From assembly GCA_947630715.1 (NCBI GenBank), contig CANRIP010000023.1, forward strand, positions 1 through 49,072: a stretch of DNA of 49,072 nt. The letters are read 5' to 3'. This document shows positions 1 through 8,535 of this stretch, piece after piece (the stretch's first letter is position 1; each line of letters starts with the position of its first letter). Source of the DNA: an uncultured Acetatifactor sp. Lineage in GTDB: Bacteria > Bacillota > Clostridia > Lachnospirales > Lachnospiraceae. Made by a program: the position numbers and the translations under genes. The notes under the pieces are model-generated. The model was not told the DNA's origin. It ran no database searches and worked only from the letters and a program-made list of their open reading frames with translations.

Positions 1-76
1 AGTTGGCTGAAACCTGCATTTTCTCTGGCATTCTGGAATTTCAGTTGTCACTGGAGTTTACTTTGGCATTCAACCG

Positions 77-219
77 TTGTGACGCGGCCGCAGAGAAATT
101 TTAACGCTGCCGCAGAGAAATTTTAACGCGGCCACAGAGAAATTTTGACGCGGCCACAGAAAAACTTTGACACAGCCGCAGAAAAAAATTTTAACGCGGC
201 CCCAAAGAAAATGGTTGAC
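77..219. repeat. 22-bp tandem repeat array, about six units plus a degenerate seventh
   Basis: The core TTTTRACGCGGCCRCAGA followed by GAAA recurs with its RAC triplet at 81, 103, 125, 147, 169, 193 and 217. The period is therefore exactly 22 bp four times, then 24 bp twice. The unit alternates a GC-rich core with an AGAAATTTT tract about every two helical turns. The last, degenerate unit supplies the TTGACA of the fab promoter. No unique spacers separate the units, so this is not a CRISPR array. Confidence 0.85.
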
Positions 220-243
220 AGCGGAGCGGATCTGCGGTATTAT
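215..243 (+). promoter_or_regulatory. Sigma-A promoter of the fab operon
   Basis: A perfect -35 box TTGACA at 215-220 is followed by a 17-bp spacer and TATTAT at 238-243, so transcription should start near 250. This is the only strong promoter seen upstream of acpP and leaves a leader of about 150 nt. The tandem repeat array runs directly into the -35 box. Confidence 0.75.
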
Positions 244-255
244 GCTGCTAAATAG

Positions 256-300
256 TTTGAATGTCAAAATAATAGATACTCAAAATACTTGAATATCAAA
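256..300. promoter_or_regulatory. Two FabT-like operators in tandem
   Basis: TTTGA-ATG-TCAAA at 256-268 is a perfect inverted repeat. CTTGA-ATA-TCAAA at 288-300 matches it except for one base. The TTTGA-N3-TCAAA core is the form known for FabT, the MarR-family repressor of fatty acid genes in Firmicutes. Site 1 lies just after the predicted start of transcription, where bound protein would block RNA polymerase. The centres are 32 bp apart, three helical turns. A FabT-like gene lies at the end of the same cluster (8083-8535). Confidence 0.65.
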
Positions 301-403
301 GGAAATGGCCGGAAGGAACCGGCAGCGGGCGGATCAAAGCCGTCAGTTTGGCATTTGACTATGGAAAACAAATCAATGGATGCATGGGAAAAGGAGAAAG
401 GTT

Positions 404-634
404 ATGTTTGAAAAAGTAAGGGATGTCATTGTGGAAAAGCTCAACGTGGAAGGAACGGATATTACGGAGAATACCAGCTTTAAAGACGATTTGAACGCGG
501 ATTCTCTGGATCTGTTTGAGCTTGTGATGGCTTTGGAGGAGGAGTTTGACATCGAGATCCCCTCCGAAGATCTGGAGCAGCTTTCCACCGTGAAGGACGT
601 GCTGGAGTATTTAAAGAAAAAGGGTGTGGAGTAG
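404..634 (+). CDS. acpP: Acyl carrier protein
   Basis: Acyl carrier protein carries the growing acyl chain on a 4'-phosphopantetheine arm during cytoplasmic type II fatty acid synthesis. The product has 76 residues, normal for the family, and is strongly acidic. The attachment site is Ser34 in the ADSLD motif, followed by the typical LVMALEEEF helix. I start at ATG 404 because AAGGAGAAAGG at 391-401 is well placed for it; an in-frame ATG at 380 has no such site and would add eight unusual residues. It is the first gene of the fab operon, behind the promoter and FabT-like operators. Confidence 0.95.
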   Translation: MFEKVRDVIVEKLNVEGTDITENTSFKDDLNADSLDLFELVMALEEEFDIEIPSEDLEQLSTVKDVLEYLKKKGVE

Positions 635-675
635 GCTTTCGCGGCTGATTCTCCCGGAAAGGCTTGGCAACAGAT

Positions 676-1605
676 ATGAAAACGAGACTGACGGAGCTTT
701 TGGGAATAGAGTACCCCATTATTCAGGGGGGCATGGCCTGGGTGGCGGAGTACCATCTGGCGGCGGCTGTCTCCAACGCCGGCGGAATCGGCCTGATCGG
801 CGCTGCTTCCGCGCCTCCCGACATCGTGAGGGAACAGGTGAGAAAATGCAGAGAACTGACGGATAAACCCTTCGGCGTCAACATTATGCTGTTAAATCCC
901 AACGCGGAGGAAGTGGCGAAGATGGTGGTGGAGGAGGGCGTTCAGGTGGTGACCACCGGCGCGGGGAATCCGGGAAAGTTTATGGCTCTGTGGAAGGACG
1001 CGGGCGTCAAGGTGATCCCGGTGGTGGCCAGCGTTGCCATGGCAAAGATGATGGAGCGGGCCGGCGCTGACGCCGTGGTGGCGGAAGGGATGGAGAGCGG
1101 CGGCCACATTGGCAGCCTGACCACAATGGCTTTGGTCCCTCAGGTGGCGGACGCTGTGTCCGTTCCCGTGGTGGCGGCCGGAGGGATTGGGGACGGACGC
1201 GGGTTTGCGGCGGCCATGATGCTGGGCGCCGAGGGCGTACAGATGGGAACCCGTTTCGTGGCGGCAAAGGAGTCCATCGCCCATCCGAATTATAAGGAAA
1301 AGCTGATCCGGGCCTCCGACATTGATTCCGAGGTGACGGGTATGAGCACCGGGCATCCGGTGCGTTCCCTGCGAAACAAAATGACCAGGGAATATCTGCG
1401 TCTGGAGAAGGAGGGAGCGGACTTTATGGAGCTGGAGAAACTGACTCTGGGCTCCCTTCGAAACGCTGTGATCGATGGGGACGTGGTAAACGGCACCGTG
1501 ATGGCGGGGCAGATTGCGGGCCTGGTCAGGCAGGAGCAAAGCTGCGACGAAATCATCCGTGAGATCATGGATCAGGCGAAACGGCTGCTGGGCGGCGCCA
1601 TGTAA
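676..1605 (+). CDS. fabK: Enoyl-ACP reductase II (FMN-dependent)
   Basis: FabK reduces trans-2-enoyl-ACP in the last step of each elongation cycle, using FMN and NAD(P)H, and replaces the FabI-type reductase. The 309 residues begin MKTRLTELLGIEYPIIQGGMAWVA, cited here only for its PIIQGGMAW nitronate monooxygenase-fold signature. Further family motifs are EGMESGGHIG, VVAAGGIGDGRG and GAEGVQMGTRF, which bind flavin phosphate. ATG 676 is preferred because GGAAAGG at 656-662 lies 13 nt upstream; a TTG at 664 would sit almost on top of that site. No fabI is present in the window. Confidence 0.93.
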   Translation: MKTRLTELLGIEYPIIQGGMAWVAEYHLAAAVSNAGGIGLIGAASAPPDIVREQVRKCRELTDKPFGVNIMLLNPNAEEVAKMVVEEGVQVVTTGAGNPGKFMALWKDAGVKVIPVVASVAMAKMMERAGADAVVAEGMESGGHIGSLTTMALVPQVADAVSVPVVAAGGIGDGRGFAAAMMLGAEGVQMGTRFVAAKESIAHPNYKEKLIRASDIDSEVTGMSTGHPVRSLRNKMTREYLRLEKEGADFMELEKLTLGSLRNAVIDGDVVNGTVMAGQIAGLVRQEQSCDEIIREIMDQAKRLLGGAM

Positions 1606-1655
1606 GCTCAGACCCGGCGGGAGAGGGACGGCTATCAGGACATAGGAGGTTTTAT

Positions 1656-2582
1656 ATGAGCAGGACGGCATTTGTGTTTCCCGGACAGGGCGCTCAATAC
1701 TGCGGTATGGGAAAGGATTTTTACGATACGTTCCAGACGGCAAGACAGGTGTATGAGCTGGCCGGAAAGGTCACGGGCCTGGATGTGGCCGGACTTTGCT
1801 TTACGGAAAACAGCAAGCTGGACGTGACCGAATACACGCAGATCGCCATGCTGGCCACGGAGACGGCGATTTTAAAGGTACTGGAGGAAAAAGGGGTTCG
1901 TGCGGACTGCTGTGCCGGGTTGAGCCTGGGAGAGTACGGAGCCCTGGCGGCGGCCGGGGTGATGGAGCTGGCGGATCTGTTCCGGCTGATCAGGATCCGG
2001 GGCGTTTTGATGCAGGAGGCCTACCCTGTGGGCGGCGCTATGACCGCGGTTCTGGGTCTGGAGGCGGATGCGGTGGAGAAAATCTGCCGGGAGACGGCGG
2101 GGATTGTGTCCATTGCCAATGACAACTGCCCCGGCCAGATCGTCATCACCGGGGAGGAAACCGCGGTGAAACAGGCGGCGGAACGGCTGCAGCAGGCGGG
2201 AGCCCGCAAATGCGTACCCCTCAATGTCAGCGGCCCCTTCCATTCCAAACTCCTGTCCGGAGCCGGCGAAAAGCTGGCCGCAGAGCTGGAAAAGGTGTCC
2301 GTGAAGGATCCGGTGATTCCTTATCTGTGTAACGTGGAGGCGGTTTATGTGACGGACGGATCCCGGGTGAAGGGGCTTTTGGCCCAACAGGTTTCCGCCA
2401 CCGTCAGATGGCGCGAATCGGTGGAGAGAATGATCGCCGACGGCGTGGATACGTTTCTTGAGATTGGGCCGGGCAGGACCCTGACCGGTTTCTTACGCCG
2501 GATCGACCGAAATGTGACCGCAAAAAATGTGGAAACGGTGGAGGATCTGAACAAACTTCTGGAGGAAAGGGCGTTACAGTAA
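1656..2582 (+). CDS. fabD: Malonyl-CoA:ACP transacylase
   Basis: FabD transfers malonyl from CoA to acyl carrier protein, supplying the extender unit for FabF and FabH. The 308 residues open with the FVFPGQGAQ motif. The nucleophile is Ser90 in GLSLGEYGAL, and the catalytic His is H196 in SGPFHSKLL. The residue before the nucleophile is Leu rather than the His seen in E. coli. EIGPGRTLTGF near residue 270 is also typical. The start has GGAGG (1647-1651 region) upstream. The stop is directly followed by fabG. Confidence 0.95.
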   Translation: MSRTAFVFPGQGAQYCGMGKDFYDTFQTARQVYELAGKVTGLDVAGLCFTENSKLDVTEYTQIAMLATETAILKVLEEKGVRADCCAGLSLGEYGALAAAGVMELADLFRLIRIRGVLMQEAYPVGGAMTAVLGLEADAVEKICRETAGIVSIANDNCPGQIVITGEETAVKQAAERLQQAGARKCVPLNVSGPFHSKLLSGAGEKLAAELEKVSVKDPVIPYLCNVEAVYVTDGSRVKGLLAQQVSATVRWRESVERMIADGVDTFLEIGPGRTLTGFLRRIDRNVTAKNVETVEDLNKLLEERALQ

Positions 2583-3362
2583 ATGATGGAGGGAACAGAG
2601 CGAAACAATGAGGCCGTCAGGCCTCTTTTGGGGAAGACGGCGCTGGTGACCGGAGCGGGCCGCGGCATCGGCAGGGCCGTGGCGCTGACGCTGGCGTCTC
2701 AGGGCGCGGCGGTGGCGGTGAATTACAACGGCTCCGAAGCGCAGGCCCGGGAAGTGGTGGCGCAAATTGAGAGCATGGGCGGCCAGGCCCAGGCCGTGTG
2801 CTGTGACGTGTCCGACTTTGCGGCCTGCGGGAAAATGGCGGAGGAGATAGCGGCCCGTTACGGCCATGTGGATATTTTGGTGAACAATGCGGGCGTGACC
2901 AGGGATAATCTGATTCTGCGCATGACGGAGGAAGAATACGACAGGGTTCTGGAGATCAATCTGAAGGGAGCCTTCAACACCATTCGGCATTTGTCCCGAT
3001 ACTTTCTGAAGCAGCGAAGCGGCAAGGTGATTAATATCACGTCCGTATCCGGCATTATGGGAAACGGGGGACAGGCGAATTACGCCGCTTCCAAGGCCGG
3101 CCTGATCGGGCTGACCAAGAGCGTGGCAAGAGAATTGGCGGGCAAGGGAATCAGCGTCAACGCGGTTGCGCCGGGATTTATTGACACGGATATGACGGGA
3201 AAACTCTCCGACAGCGCAAGGGGAAAGCTGCTGGAAAGGATCCCCATGGGACATGCGGGGGCGGCGGAGGATGTGGCCCGGCTGGTGGCGTTTCTGGCAG
3301 GAGCCGGTTCCGATTACATCACGGGACAGGTGATCTGCGTGGACGGCGGCATGTGCATGTGA
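2583..3362 (+). CDS. fabG: 3-oxoacyl-ACP reductase
   Basis: FabG reduces beta-ketoacyl-ACP with NADPH. It is a 259-residue short-chain dehydrogenase with the cofactor motif TGAGRGIG (23-30), NNAG (101-104) and the catalytic set N126, S154, Y167 and K171 in YAASK. The start codon touches the fabD stop with no gap, and GGAGGAAAGG inside the end of fabD serves as its binding site; ATG 2586 is an equally possible start. About 12 extra residues precede the usual FabG N-terminus. Confidence 0.94.
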   Translation: MMEGTERNNEAVRPLLGKTALVTGAGRGIGRAVALTLASQGAAVAVNYNGSEAQAREVVAQIESMGGQAQAVCCDVSDFAACGKMAEEIAARYGHVDILVNNAGVTRDNLILRMTEEEYDRVLEINLKGAFNTIRHLSRYFLKQRSGKVINITSVSGIMGNGGQANYAASKAGLIGLTKSVARELAGKGISVNAVAPGFIDTDMTGKLSDSARGKLLERIPMGHAGAAEDVARLVAFLAGAGSDYITGQVICVDGGMCM

Positions 3363-3421
3363 CGCCGGGCTTGGGCCACAGGGACTTTTCTTGTGGAACG
3401 GATTTTCGGAAGGAGAAAGAG

Positions 3422-4660
3422 ATGAAAAGAGTAGTTGTGACGGGGCTGGGAGCCATCACGCCCATCGGCAACGGCATGGAGGAATTCTGGAACGGGATCA
3501 GGCAGGGAAAGACGGGGTTTGGCCCCATTACCAGATTTGACACCACAGACTATAAAGTGAAACTGGCGGCGGAAGTCAAACATTTTGAGCCGGAGCGTTA
3601 CATGGATCCCAAAAGCGCAAGACGGATGGAGCAGTTCTGCCAGTTCGCCGTAGCCGCGGCGGACGAGGCCATCCGGGACGCGGGGCTGGATCTGGAAAAA
3701 GAGGATCCTTACCGGGTGGGATGTTCCGTAGGCAGCGGCGTGGGAAGCCTTCAGGCGATTGAGAGGGAATACGGAAAGCTGCTTCAGAAGGGGCCCTCGC
3801 GGGTGGGGCCTTTGTTTGTGCCGTTAATGATCTCCAACATGGCCGCCGGCAATGTGAGCATCCGGTTCGGCCTGAAGGGCAAGAGCCTGAACGTGGTCAC
3901 GGCCTGCGCCACCGGGACGAATTCCATCGGCGAGGCGTTCCGCACCATCCAGTACGGGGACGCGGACGTTATGGCGGCGGGGGGAACGGAAAGCGCCGTG
4001 ACTCCCGTGAGCATCGCGGGTTTTACGTCTCTCACCGCGTTATCGGAAAGCCAGGATCCCGCAAAATGCTCCCTTCCTTTTGACAGCCGGAGAAGCGGCT
4101 TTGTGATGGGAGAGGGCGCTGGCATTGTGATTTTGGAGGAATTGGAGCATGCCAGAAAGCGGGGCGCCCGGATTTACGCGGAGGTGCTGGGATACGGCTG
4201 TTCTTCCGACGCCTATCACATCACTTCTCCCGCCGAGGACGGGGCCGGCGCGGCAATGGCCATGCAGTGCGCCCTGCGGGACGGGGGCGTCGCGCCCCAG
4301 GAGCTGACTTATTTAAACGCTCACGGCACCGGCACCCATCACAATGATCTGTTTGAAACCCGGGCCGTCAAGCTGCTGTTTGGGGAACACGCCTATCGTC
4401 TGAGGATCAATTCCACCAAGTCCATGATCGGCCATCTGCTGGGAGCGGCGGGGGCCGTGGAATTCATTACCTGCGTCAAGGAGATCCAGGAAGGCTTTAT
4501 CCATCAAACCGTGGGCTATCAGGAGTCGGAGGAGGAGATGGATCTGGACTACTGCCGGGAAAGCCGGACGGAGGAGGTTCCCTACGCGCTCAGCAATTCC
4601 CTGGGTTTCGGCGGGCATAACGCCAGCATCCTGATCGGGAAATACAGGGAACAGCCCTGA
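3422..4660 (+). CDS. fabF: 3-oxoacyl-ACP synthase II
   Basis: FabF condenses malonyl-ACP with a growing acyl-ACP in chain elongation. The protein has 412 residues. The thiolase-fold catalytic triad is Cys162 in TACATGTNS, His301 in NAHGTGTHHND and His338 in MIGHLLGAAG, with Lys333 in STKSM, matching the spacing in E. coli FabF. ATG 3422 is chosen because GGAAGGAGAAAG lies just upstream; the open frame extends further 5' without a site. The next gene is fabZ rather than accB, which usually follows fabF. Confidence 0.95.
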   Translation: MKRVVVTGLGAITPIGNGMEEFWNGIRQGKTGFGPITRFDTTDYKVKLAAEVKHFEPERYMDPKSARRMEQFCQFAVAAADEAIRDAGLDLEKEDPYRVGCSVGSGVGSLQAIEREYGKLLQKGPSRVGPLFVPLMISNMAAGNVSIRFGLKGKSLNVVTACATGTNSIGEAFRTIQYGDADVMAAGGTESAVTPVSIAGFTSLTALSESQDPAKCSLPFDSRRSGFVMGEGAGIVILEELEHARKRGARIYAEVLGYGCSSDAYHITSPAEDGAGAAMAMQCALRDGGVAPQELTYLNAHGTGTHHNDLFETRAVKLLFGEHAYRLRINSTKSMIGHLLGAAGAVEFITCVKEIQEGFIHQTVGYQESEEEMDLDYCRESRTEEVPYALSNSLGFGGHNASILIGKYREQP

Positions 4661-4726
4661 CCGCGGCATCCATATGGGGGGAATTTTGCCTGGCAGCAGG
4701 CGGAATCAGAAAGGAGAGATCGAAAC

Positions 4727-5155
4727 ATGTCTCTGTATACAGCGAAAGAAATTATGGAAATCATCCCGCATCGTTATCCCTTCCTGCTCATCGATACCAT
4801 AGAGGAGCTGGAGCCGGGCGTCCGGGCGCTGGGGAAAAAGTGCGTCAGCGTCAACGAACCGTTTTTCCAGGGGCATTTTCCCGGGAACCCGGTGATGCCC
4901 GGAGTGCTTTTGATGGAGGCTCTGGCTCAGACCGGAGCGGTGGCGATTTTGTCCAAGCCGGAGTTTCAGGGCCGCACCGCTTTTCTGGCGGGCATCGACA
5001 AGGCGCGGTTTCGGCGGAAGGTGGAGCCGGGGGATGTCCTGACGCTGGAAACCGTCATCATAAAGGAAAAGGGCCCCATGGGTATGGGAAAAGGCGTGGC
5101 AAAGGTCAACGGGGAAATGGCGGCGGAGGCGGTTCTCACCTTCGCCATTGGATAG
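4727..5155 (+). CDS. fabZ: 3-hydroxyacyl-ACP dehydratase
   Basis: FabZ removes water from 3-hydroxyacyl-ACP to give the enoyl substrate of FabK. The 142 residues form a single hot-dog domain. The catalytic pair is His50 in [12 protein letters not shown] and Glu64 in [17 protein letters not shown] at 4712-4720 provides its ribosome binding site. Because no fabA or fabM is seen here, the source of unsaturated chains cannot be judged from this window. Confidence 0.95.
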   Translation: MSLYTAKEIMEIIPHRYPFLLIDTIEELEPGVRALGKKCVSVNEPFFQGHFPGNPVMPGVLLMEALAQTGAVAILSKPEFQGRTAFLAGIDKARFRRKVEPGDVLTLETVIIKEKGPMGMGKGVAKVNGEMAAEAVLTFAIG

Positions 5156-5179
5156 GCTTTGGGAAAGGCAGGGTGCGGT

Positions 5180-6970
5180 ATGAGTCTCTTACAACAAAAA
5201 CGGGCTGAATTTTTTTCCAAAAAATTCGGAAAGTCAGGCGGCTATACGAATCTGAAAAAGGCGGGAAATACCTCCGTTTCCGACCAGGATGAAAGGACGG
5301 AAGTCCAATCCGACCCGGCGCCGGACAAGGAGGCGGTGATGATCCGCTGTCCCAAGTGCGGTAAAATGGTGGACAGAAAGCGGGTCGTGCTGAAGAAATA
5401 CGTCTGCTATGAATGCGGCGGATATTTCAGGGTCAAGGCGAAAAACCGCATTCGAATGGTGGCGGACGCCCGCAGCTTTGAGCCCTGGTTTCAGGATCTG
5501 CCCGTGCGCAACCCTCTGGGATATGAGGGATATGAAGAAAAACTGGAGGAGGCGCGGGAAAAGACCGGGCTGGACGAGGCGGTGACGGTGGGACGGTGCC
5601 GGATATTCGGCCAGGAGGTGGTTCTGGGCGTATGCGACGCCCGTTTCCTGATGGCAAGCATGGGCCATACGGTGGGGGAAAAGATCACCGCCGCCATGGA
5701 GAAGGCTGTGGAATTGAAACTGCCCGTGATTTTGTTCTGCTGCTCCGGCGGCGCAAGGATGCAGGAGGGGATCATTTCCTTGATGCAGATGGCAAAGACC
5801 GCCGCGGCGATCCAAAAGCTGGGGGAGGCGGGACTTTTTTACGGCACGATTTTGACGGATCCCACCATGGGAGGCGTCACCGCCAGCTTTGCCATGCTGG
5901 GGGATGTGGTGCTGGCGGAGCCGGGGGCGCTGATCGGCTTTGCGGGCCCGAGAGTAATTAAACAGACCATCGGCCAGGAGCTGCCGGAGGGCTTTCAGAC
6001 CGCGGAGTTTCTGGTGGAGCACGGGATGATCGACGGGATTGTAAAAAGGGAAGATCTTCGGAAAACCCTGTATTTTCTGCTGAAAGCGCACCAGGGGAAG
6101 GAAAAGGAATACTCCTGTTTCGCCCCGGGGACGGATTTTCACTTTGTGTTAAGCGAGATCCTGAAGGAACAGGCGTGGAAGGTGCGTCCGAAAAACGCCT
6201 GGGATAAGGTGAAAGCGGTACGGCAGATCGAAAGGCCTTCCGCCGTGGATTATATGGATTACATTTTCGACCGTTTTATGGAAATGCACGGGGATCGGGC
6301 ATACCGTGACGATCCCGCCATTGTGGGGGGCATCGCCTTTCTGGACGGTCAGCCTGTGACCGTGATCGCGGATCAGAAGGGAAAAAATATCAAGGAATGC
6401 CAGGAGAGAAACTTTGGCATGCCCCAGCCGGAAGGGTACCGCAAGGCCCTTCGTCTGATGAAACAGGCGGAAAAATTTCACAGGCCCATCATCAGCTTTG
6501 TGAATACCGCAGGCGCTTTCTGCGGCATCGAGGCGGAGGAACGCGGGCAGGCGGCGGCCATTGCCTGCAATCTGCGGGAAATGGCCGCCTTGAAGGTTCC
6601 CGTTTTGTGTATCCTGATCGGGGAGGGAGGCAGCGGCGGCGCTTTGGCCACGGCTGTGGGAAATGAAGTCTGGATGCTGGAAAACGCCACATATTCCATC
6701 CTTTCTCCGGAAGGTTTCGCTTCTATTCTATGGAAGGATTCCTCCCGCGCCAAGGAGGCCAGTGAGGTCATGCGCATTACGGCCCAGGATTTGAAAAGGC
6801 TGCATGTGATAGAAAAGATCGTCCCTGAATTCGGCGGGGCGCAGGAATCCACCGTGGAGGCCATCGGAGGATACTTAAAGGAGAAGATGAAGGATTTTCT
6901 GTCAGGGTACCGGGGGATGACGGGAGAGGAAATTGCCGGGCAGAGATACGGCCGTTTCCGGGCATTCTGA
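5180..6970 (+). CDS. accDA: Fused acetyl-CoA carboxylase carboxyltransferase (AccD-AccA)
   Basis: The carboxyltransferase moves CO2 from carboxybiotin to acetyl-CoA, making malonyl-CoA. Both halves, normally separate subunits, are in one 596-residue chain. The AccD-like part (about 1-315) has the zinc ribbon C57, C60, C76, C79 and the GGARMQEG and MGGVTASFA motifs. The AccA-like part (about 330-596) has [27 protein letters not shown] and [13 protein letters not shown] 5180 is chosen; a TTG at 5159 in the same frame is possible, and the ribosome binding site is weak for both. accB and accC, the biotin carrier and carboxylase, are absent from this operon. Confidence 0.92.
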   Translation: MSLLQQKRAEFFSKKFGKSGGYTNLKKAGNTSVSDQDERTEVQSDPAPDKEAVMIRCPKCGKMVDRKRVVLKKYVCYECGGYFRVKAKNRIRMVADARSFEPWFQDLPVRNPLGYEGYEEKLEEAREKTGLDEAVTVGRCRIFGQEVVLGVCDARFLMASMGHTVGEKITAAMEKAVELKLPVILFCCSGGARMQEGIISLMQMAKTAAAIQKLGEAGLFYGTILTDPTMGGVTASFAMLGDVVLAEPGALIGFAGPRVIKQTIGQELPEGFQTAEFLVEHGMIDGIVKREDLRKTLYFLLKAHQGKEKEYSCFAPGTDFHFVLSEILKEQAWKVRPKNAWDKVKAVRQIERPSAVDYMDYIFDRFMEMHGDRAYRDDPAIVGGIAFLDGQPVTVIADQKGKNIKECQERNFGMPQPEGYRKALRLMKQAEKFHRPIISFVNTAGAFCGIEAEERGQAAAIACNLREMAALKVPVLCILIGEGGSGGALATAVGNEVWMLENATYSILSPEGFASILWKDSSRAKEASEVMRITAQDLKRLHVIEKIVPEFGGAQESTVEAIGGYLKEKMKDFLSGYRGMTGEEIAGQRYGRFRAF

Positions 6971-6996
6971 CAAAAAGATACGGCGGCGTCATAGGA

Positions 6997-7027
6997 AGGG
7001 CCGCGTCAAAGAAACGGCCGCGGCCCT
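6997..7027. repeat. GC-rich inverted repeat between accDA and fabH
   Basis: AGGGCCGCG (6997-7005) and CGCGGCCCT (7019-7027) form a perfect 9-bp stem with a 13-nt loop. No T tract follows, so it is unlikely to be a terminator. Positions 6999-7010 are the exact reverse complement of TTTGACGCGGCC, the core of the repeat array at 77-219. Confidence 0.5.
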
Positions 7028-7057
7028 GAGGGGCGCGGCGGGAAGGTTGAGATCGAA

Positions 7058-8023
7058 ATGGCGGTAAGGATCATCGGAACGGGCAGTTCTCTGCCGGGTA
7101 ACATTGTGGACAACCGGGCGCTGTCAAGGTTTGTGGACACCTCGGACGAGTGGATCCGGGAGAGGACCGGCATTGGGGAACGGCATATTTCCACCGGGGA
7201 GACGGTGGTGTCCCTGTCGGCGGAGGCCTGTGAGCGGGCGCTGGAAAACGCGGGCCGGGATGCGGGAGAGGTGGAACTTTTGCTGGTGGCCACCTGCAGC
7301 CCGGAGCGTAACATACCCTGCGCCGCCTGTCAGGTGCAGAGCAGGATCGGCGCCGGGAAGGCCGTTGCGTTTGATTTGAACGCGGCCTGTTCCGGGTTTT
7401 TGTTTGCCCTGCATACGGCCTGCGCCTATGTGGAGGCCGGGATGTATGCCAACGCGCTGGTGGCGGGAGGCGAAGTGCTGTCCAAGCTGGTGGACTGGAC
7501 GGACCGTGGCACCTGTATCCTGTTCGGCGACGGGGCGGGTGCGGTTTATGTGGAAAAGGCGGATCGGGGAGGGATCCTGGGATATGTGCAGCACTCGGAC
7601 GGCGCACGGGGGAACGTGTTAACCTGTGACACAAGGGGCCTGAAAAATCCCTATGCCGACTTCTCCCTGGAGACAGCATACATCCAAATGGACGGGAGGG
7701 AAGTCTTTTCCTTTGCCATGCGCACAGTGCCGGCGGGCATTTTGGAGGTTTTGGAGAAAACCCGCATCCCCAAGGAGGACATTGATCTGTTTCTTCTGCA
7801 TCAGGCCAATCAGCGCATCATTGACGGAATCGCCAGGCGGCTGAACGTGGATCCCGGACGGTTCCCTTCCAACGTGAGCCGGGTGGGAAATATGTCCTCC
7901 GCGTCGATCCCGGTGCTTTTGGACGAGTTAAACAGGAAGGGCGCGCTGAAAGAGGGAATGAAACTGGCCCTTTCCGGGTTCGGCGCCGGGCTCACCTACG
8001 GCGCTTGTGTCATGGAGTGGTAA
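7058..8023 (+). CDS. fabH: 3-oxoacyl-ACP synthase III
   Basis: FabH starts fatty acid synthesis by condensing an acyl-CoA primer with malonyl-ACP. The 321-residue protein has the catalytic triad Cys111 in NAACSGF, His248 in LLHQANQRI and Asn278 in VGNMSSAS. GFGAGLTYGA near the C-terminus is also typical. GGAAGG at 7041-7046 serves ATG 7058. The gene is placed after the carboxyltransferase; in well-known Firmicutes clusters such as that of S. pneumoniae it stands near the 5' end next to fabT. Confidence 0.95.
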   Translation: MAVRIIGTGSSLPGNIVDNRALSRFVDTSDEWIRERTGIGERHISTGETVVSLSAEACERALENAGRDAGEVELLLVATCSPERNIPCAACQVQSRIGAGKAVAFDLNAACSGFLFALHTACAYVEAGMYANALVAGGEVLSKLVDWTDRGTCILFGDGAGAVYVEKADRGGILGYVQHSDGARGNVLTCDTRGLKNPYADFSLETAYIQMDGREVFSFAMRTVPAGILEVLEKTRIPKEDIDLFLLHQANQRIIDGIARRLNVDPGRFPSNVSRVGNMSSASIPVLLDELNRKGALKEGMKLALSGFGAGLTYGACVMEW

Positions 8024-8029
8024 TTTTCA

Positions 8030-8058
8030 TTGACTTTTTTTCAAATATTGGTAAATTA
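8030..8058 (+). promoter_or_regulatory. Possible internal promoter for the MarR/FabT-like gene
   Basis: TTGACT at 8030-8035 is followed after 16-17 bp by the AT-rich TAAATTA at 8052-8058. It lies in the 59-bp gap between fabH and the regulator, which is the most AT-rich gap in the operon. The -10 match is only fair. No TTTGA-N3-TCAAA operator is seen here. Confidence 0.4.
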
Positions 8059-8082
8059 GATATATGAAGGAAGGCATTGGAG

Positions 8083-8535
8083 ATGGGAAAGGACACGAAA
8101 CGATCCTTGAATGTGCTTCTGGTCAATCTGTTTAACCATGTGATGGATATGGAAACCAGGGCGGTCATCACGGAGGAATACAAGGATCTTACCAACAACG
8201 ATCTGCATATCATCGAGGCGGTGGGGGTGGAGGAACCCCGGAATATGTCCGCCATAGCCGCAAGGCTGACCGTGACGGTCAGCACTCTGACGACCAATAT
8301 GAACGGGCTGGAAAAAAAGGGCTATATCCGCCGGGAGCGGGGGCAGGAAGATAAACGGGTGGTTTATGTGACCCTGACGGACAAAGGACGGAAAGCCTTT
8401 TTTCATCACAGAGATTTCCATAAAAGGATGATCCGGGCCATTGTGAAGGATTTGAACGAGGACGAAATGGAAATACTGTACAGGTGCCTGACCAATCTCA
8501 ATCGTTTTCTGGAACCGGAAAATGACACAGTTTGA
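8083..8535 (+). CDS. MarR-family transcriptional regulator, FabT-like
   Basis: This 150-residue protein has the MarR winged helix-turn-helix fold: LTNNDLHIIEAV, the recognition region MSAIAARLTVTVSTLTTNMNGLEKKGYI and the wing REDKRVVYVTLTDKG-like segment. FabT proteins of this type repress fatty acid genes and use acyl-ACP as corepressor. Position at the end of the fab cluster plus FabT-like sites at its promoter support that role, which is inference. ATG 8083 has AAGGAAGG 8 nt upstream; a TTG at 8077 is less likely. The end overlaps the cardiolipin synthase gene by 14 nt. Confidence 0.88.
   Translation: MGKDTKRSLNVLLVNLFNHVMDMETRAVITEEYKDLTNNDLHIIEAVGVEEPRNMSAIAARLTVTVSTLTTNMNGLEKKGYIRRERGQEDKRVVYVTLTDKGRKAFFHHRDFHKRMIRAIVKDLNEDEMEILYRCLTNLNRFLEPENDTV

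Noticed and set aside
77..219. Repeat array as a CRISPR
   Set aside because: The units are contiguous with a 22-24 bp period and no unique spacers, and no cas genes are near.
70..267. Minus-strand 65-residue frame over the repeat array
   Set aside because: It is a repetitive translation of the array itself, without a ribosome binding site, and runs across the fab promoter.
892..1743. Long minus-strand frames inside fab, cls and ribosomal genes
   Set aside because: They lie opposite clear genes, have His/Pro/Arg-rich translations and lack ribosome binding sites.
5180..6970. Fused carboxyltransferase as a propionyl-CoA or decarboxylase subunit
   Set aside because: The N-terminal zinc ribbon, the AccD-then-AccA order and the position in the fab operon favour acetyl-CoA carboxylase.
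8029..8046. TTGA-N7-TCAA as a FabT operator before the regulator gene
   Set aside because: The spacing of the half-sites does not fit the TTTGA-N3-TCAAA form; it is better read as part of a promoter.
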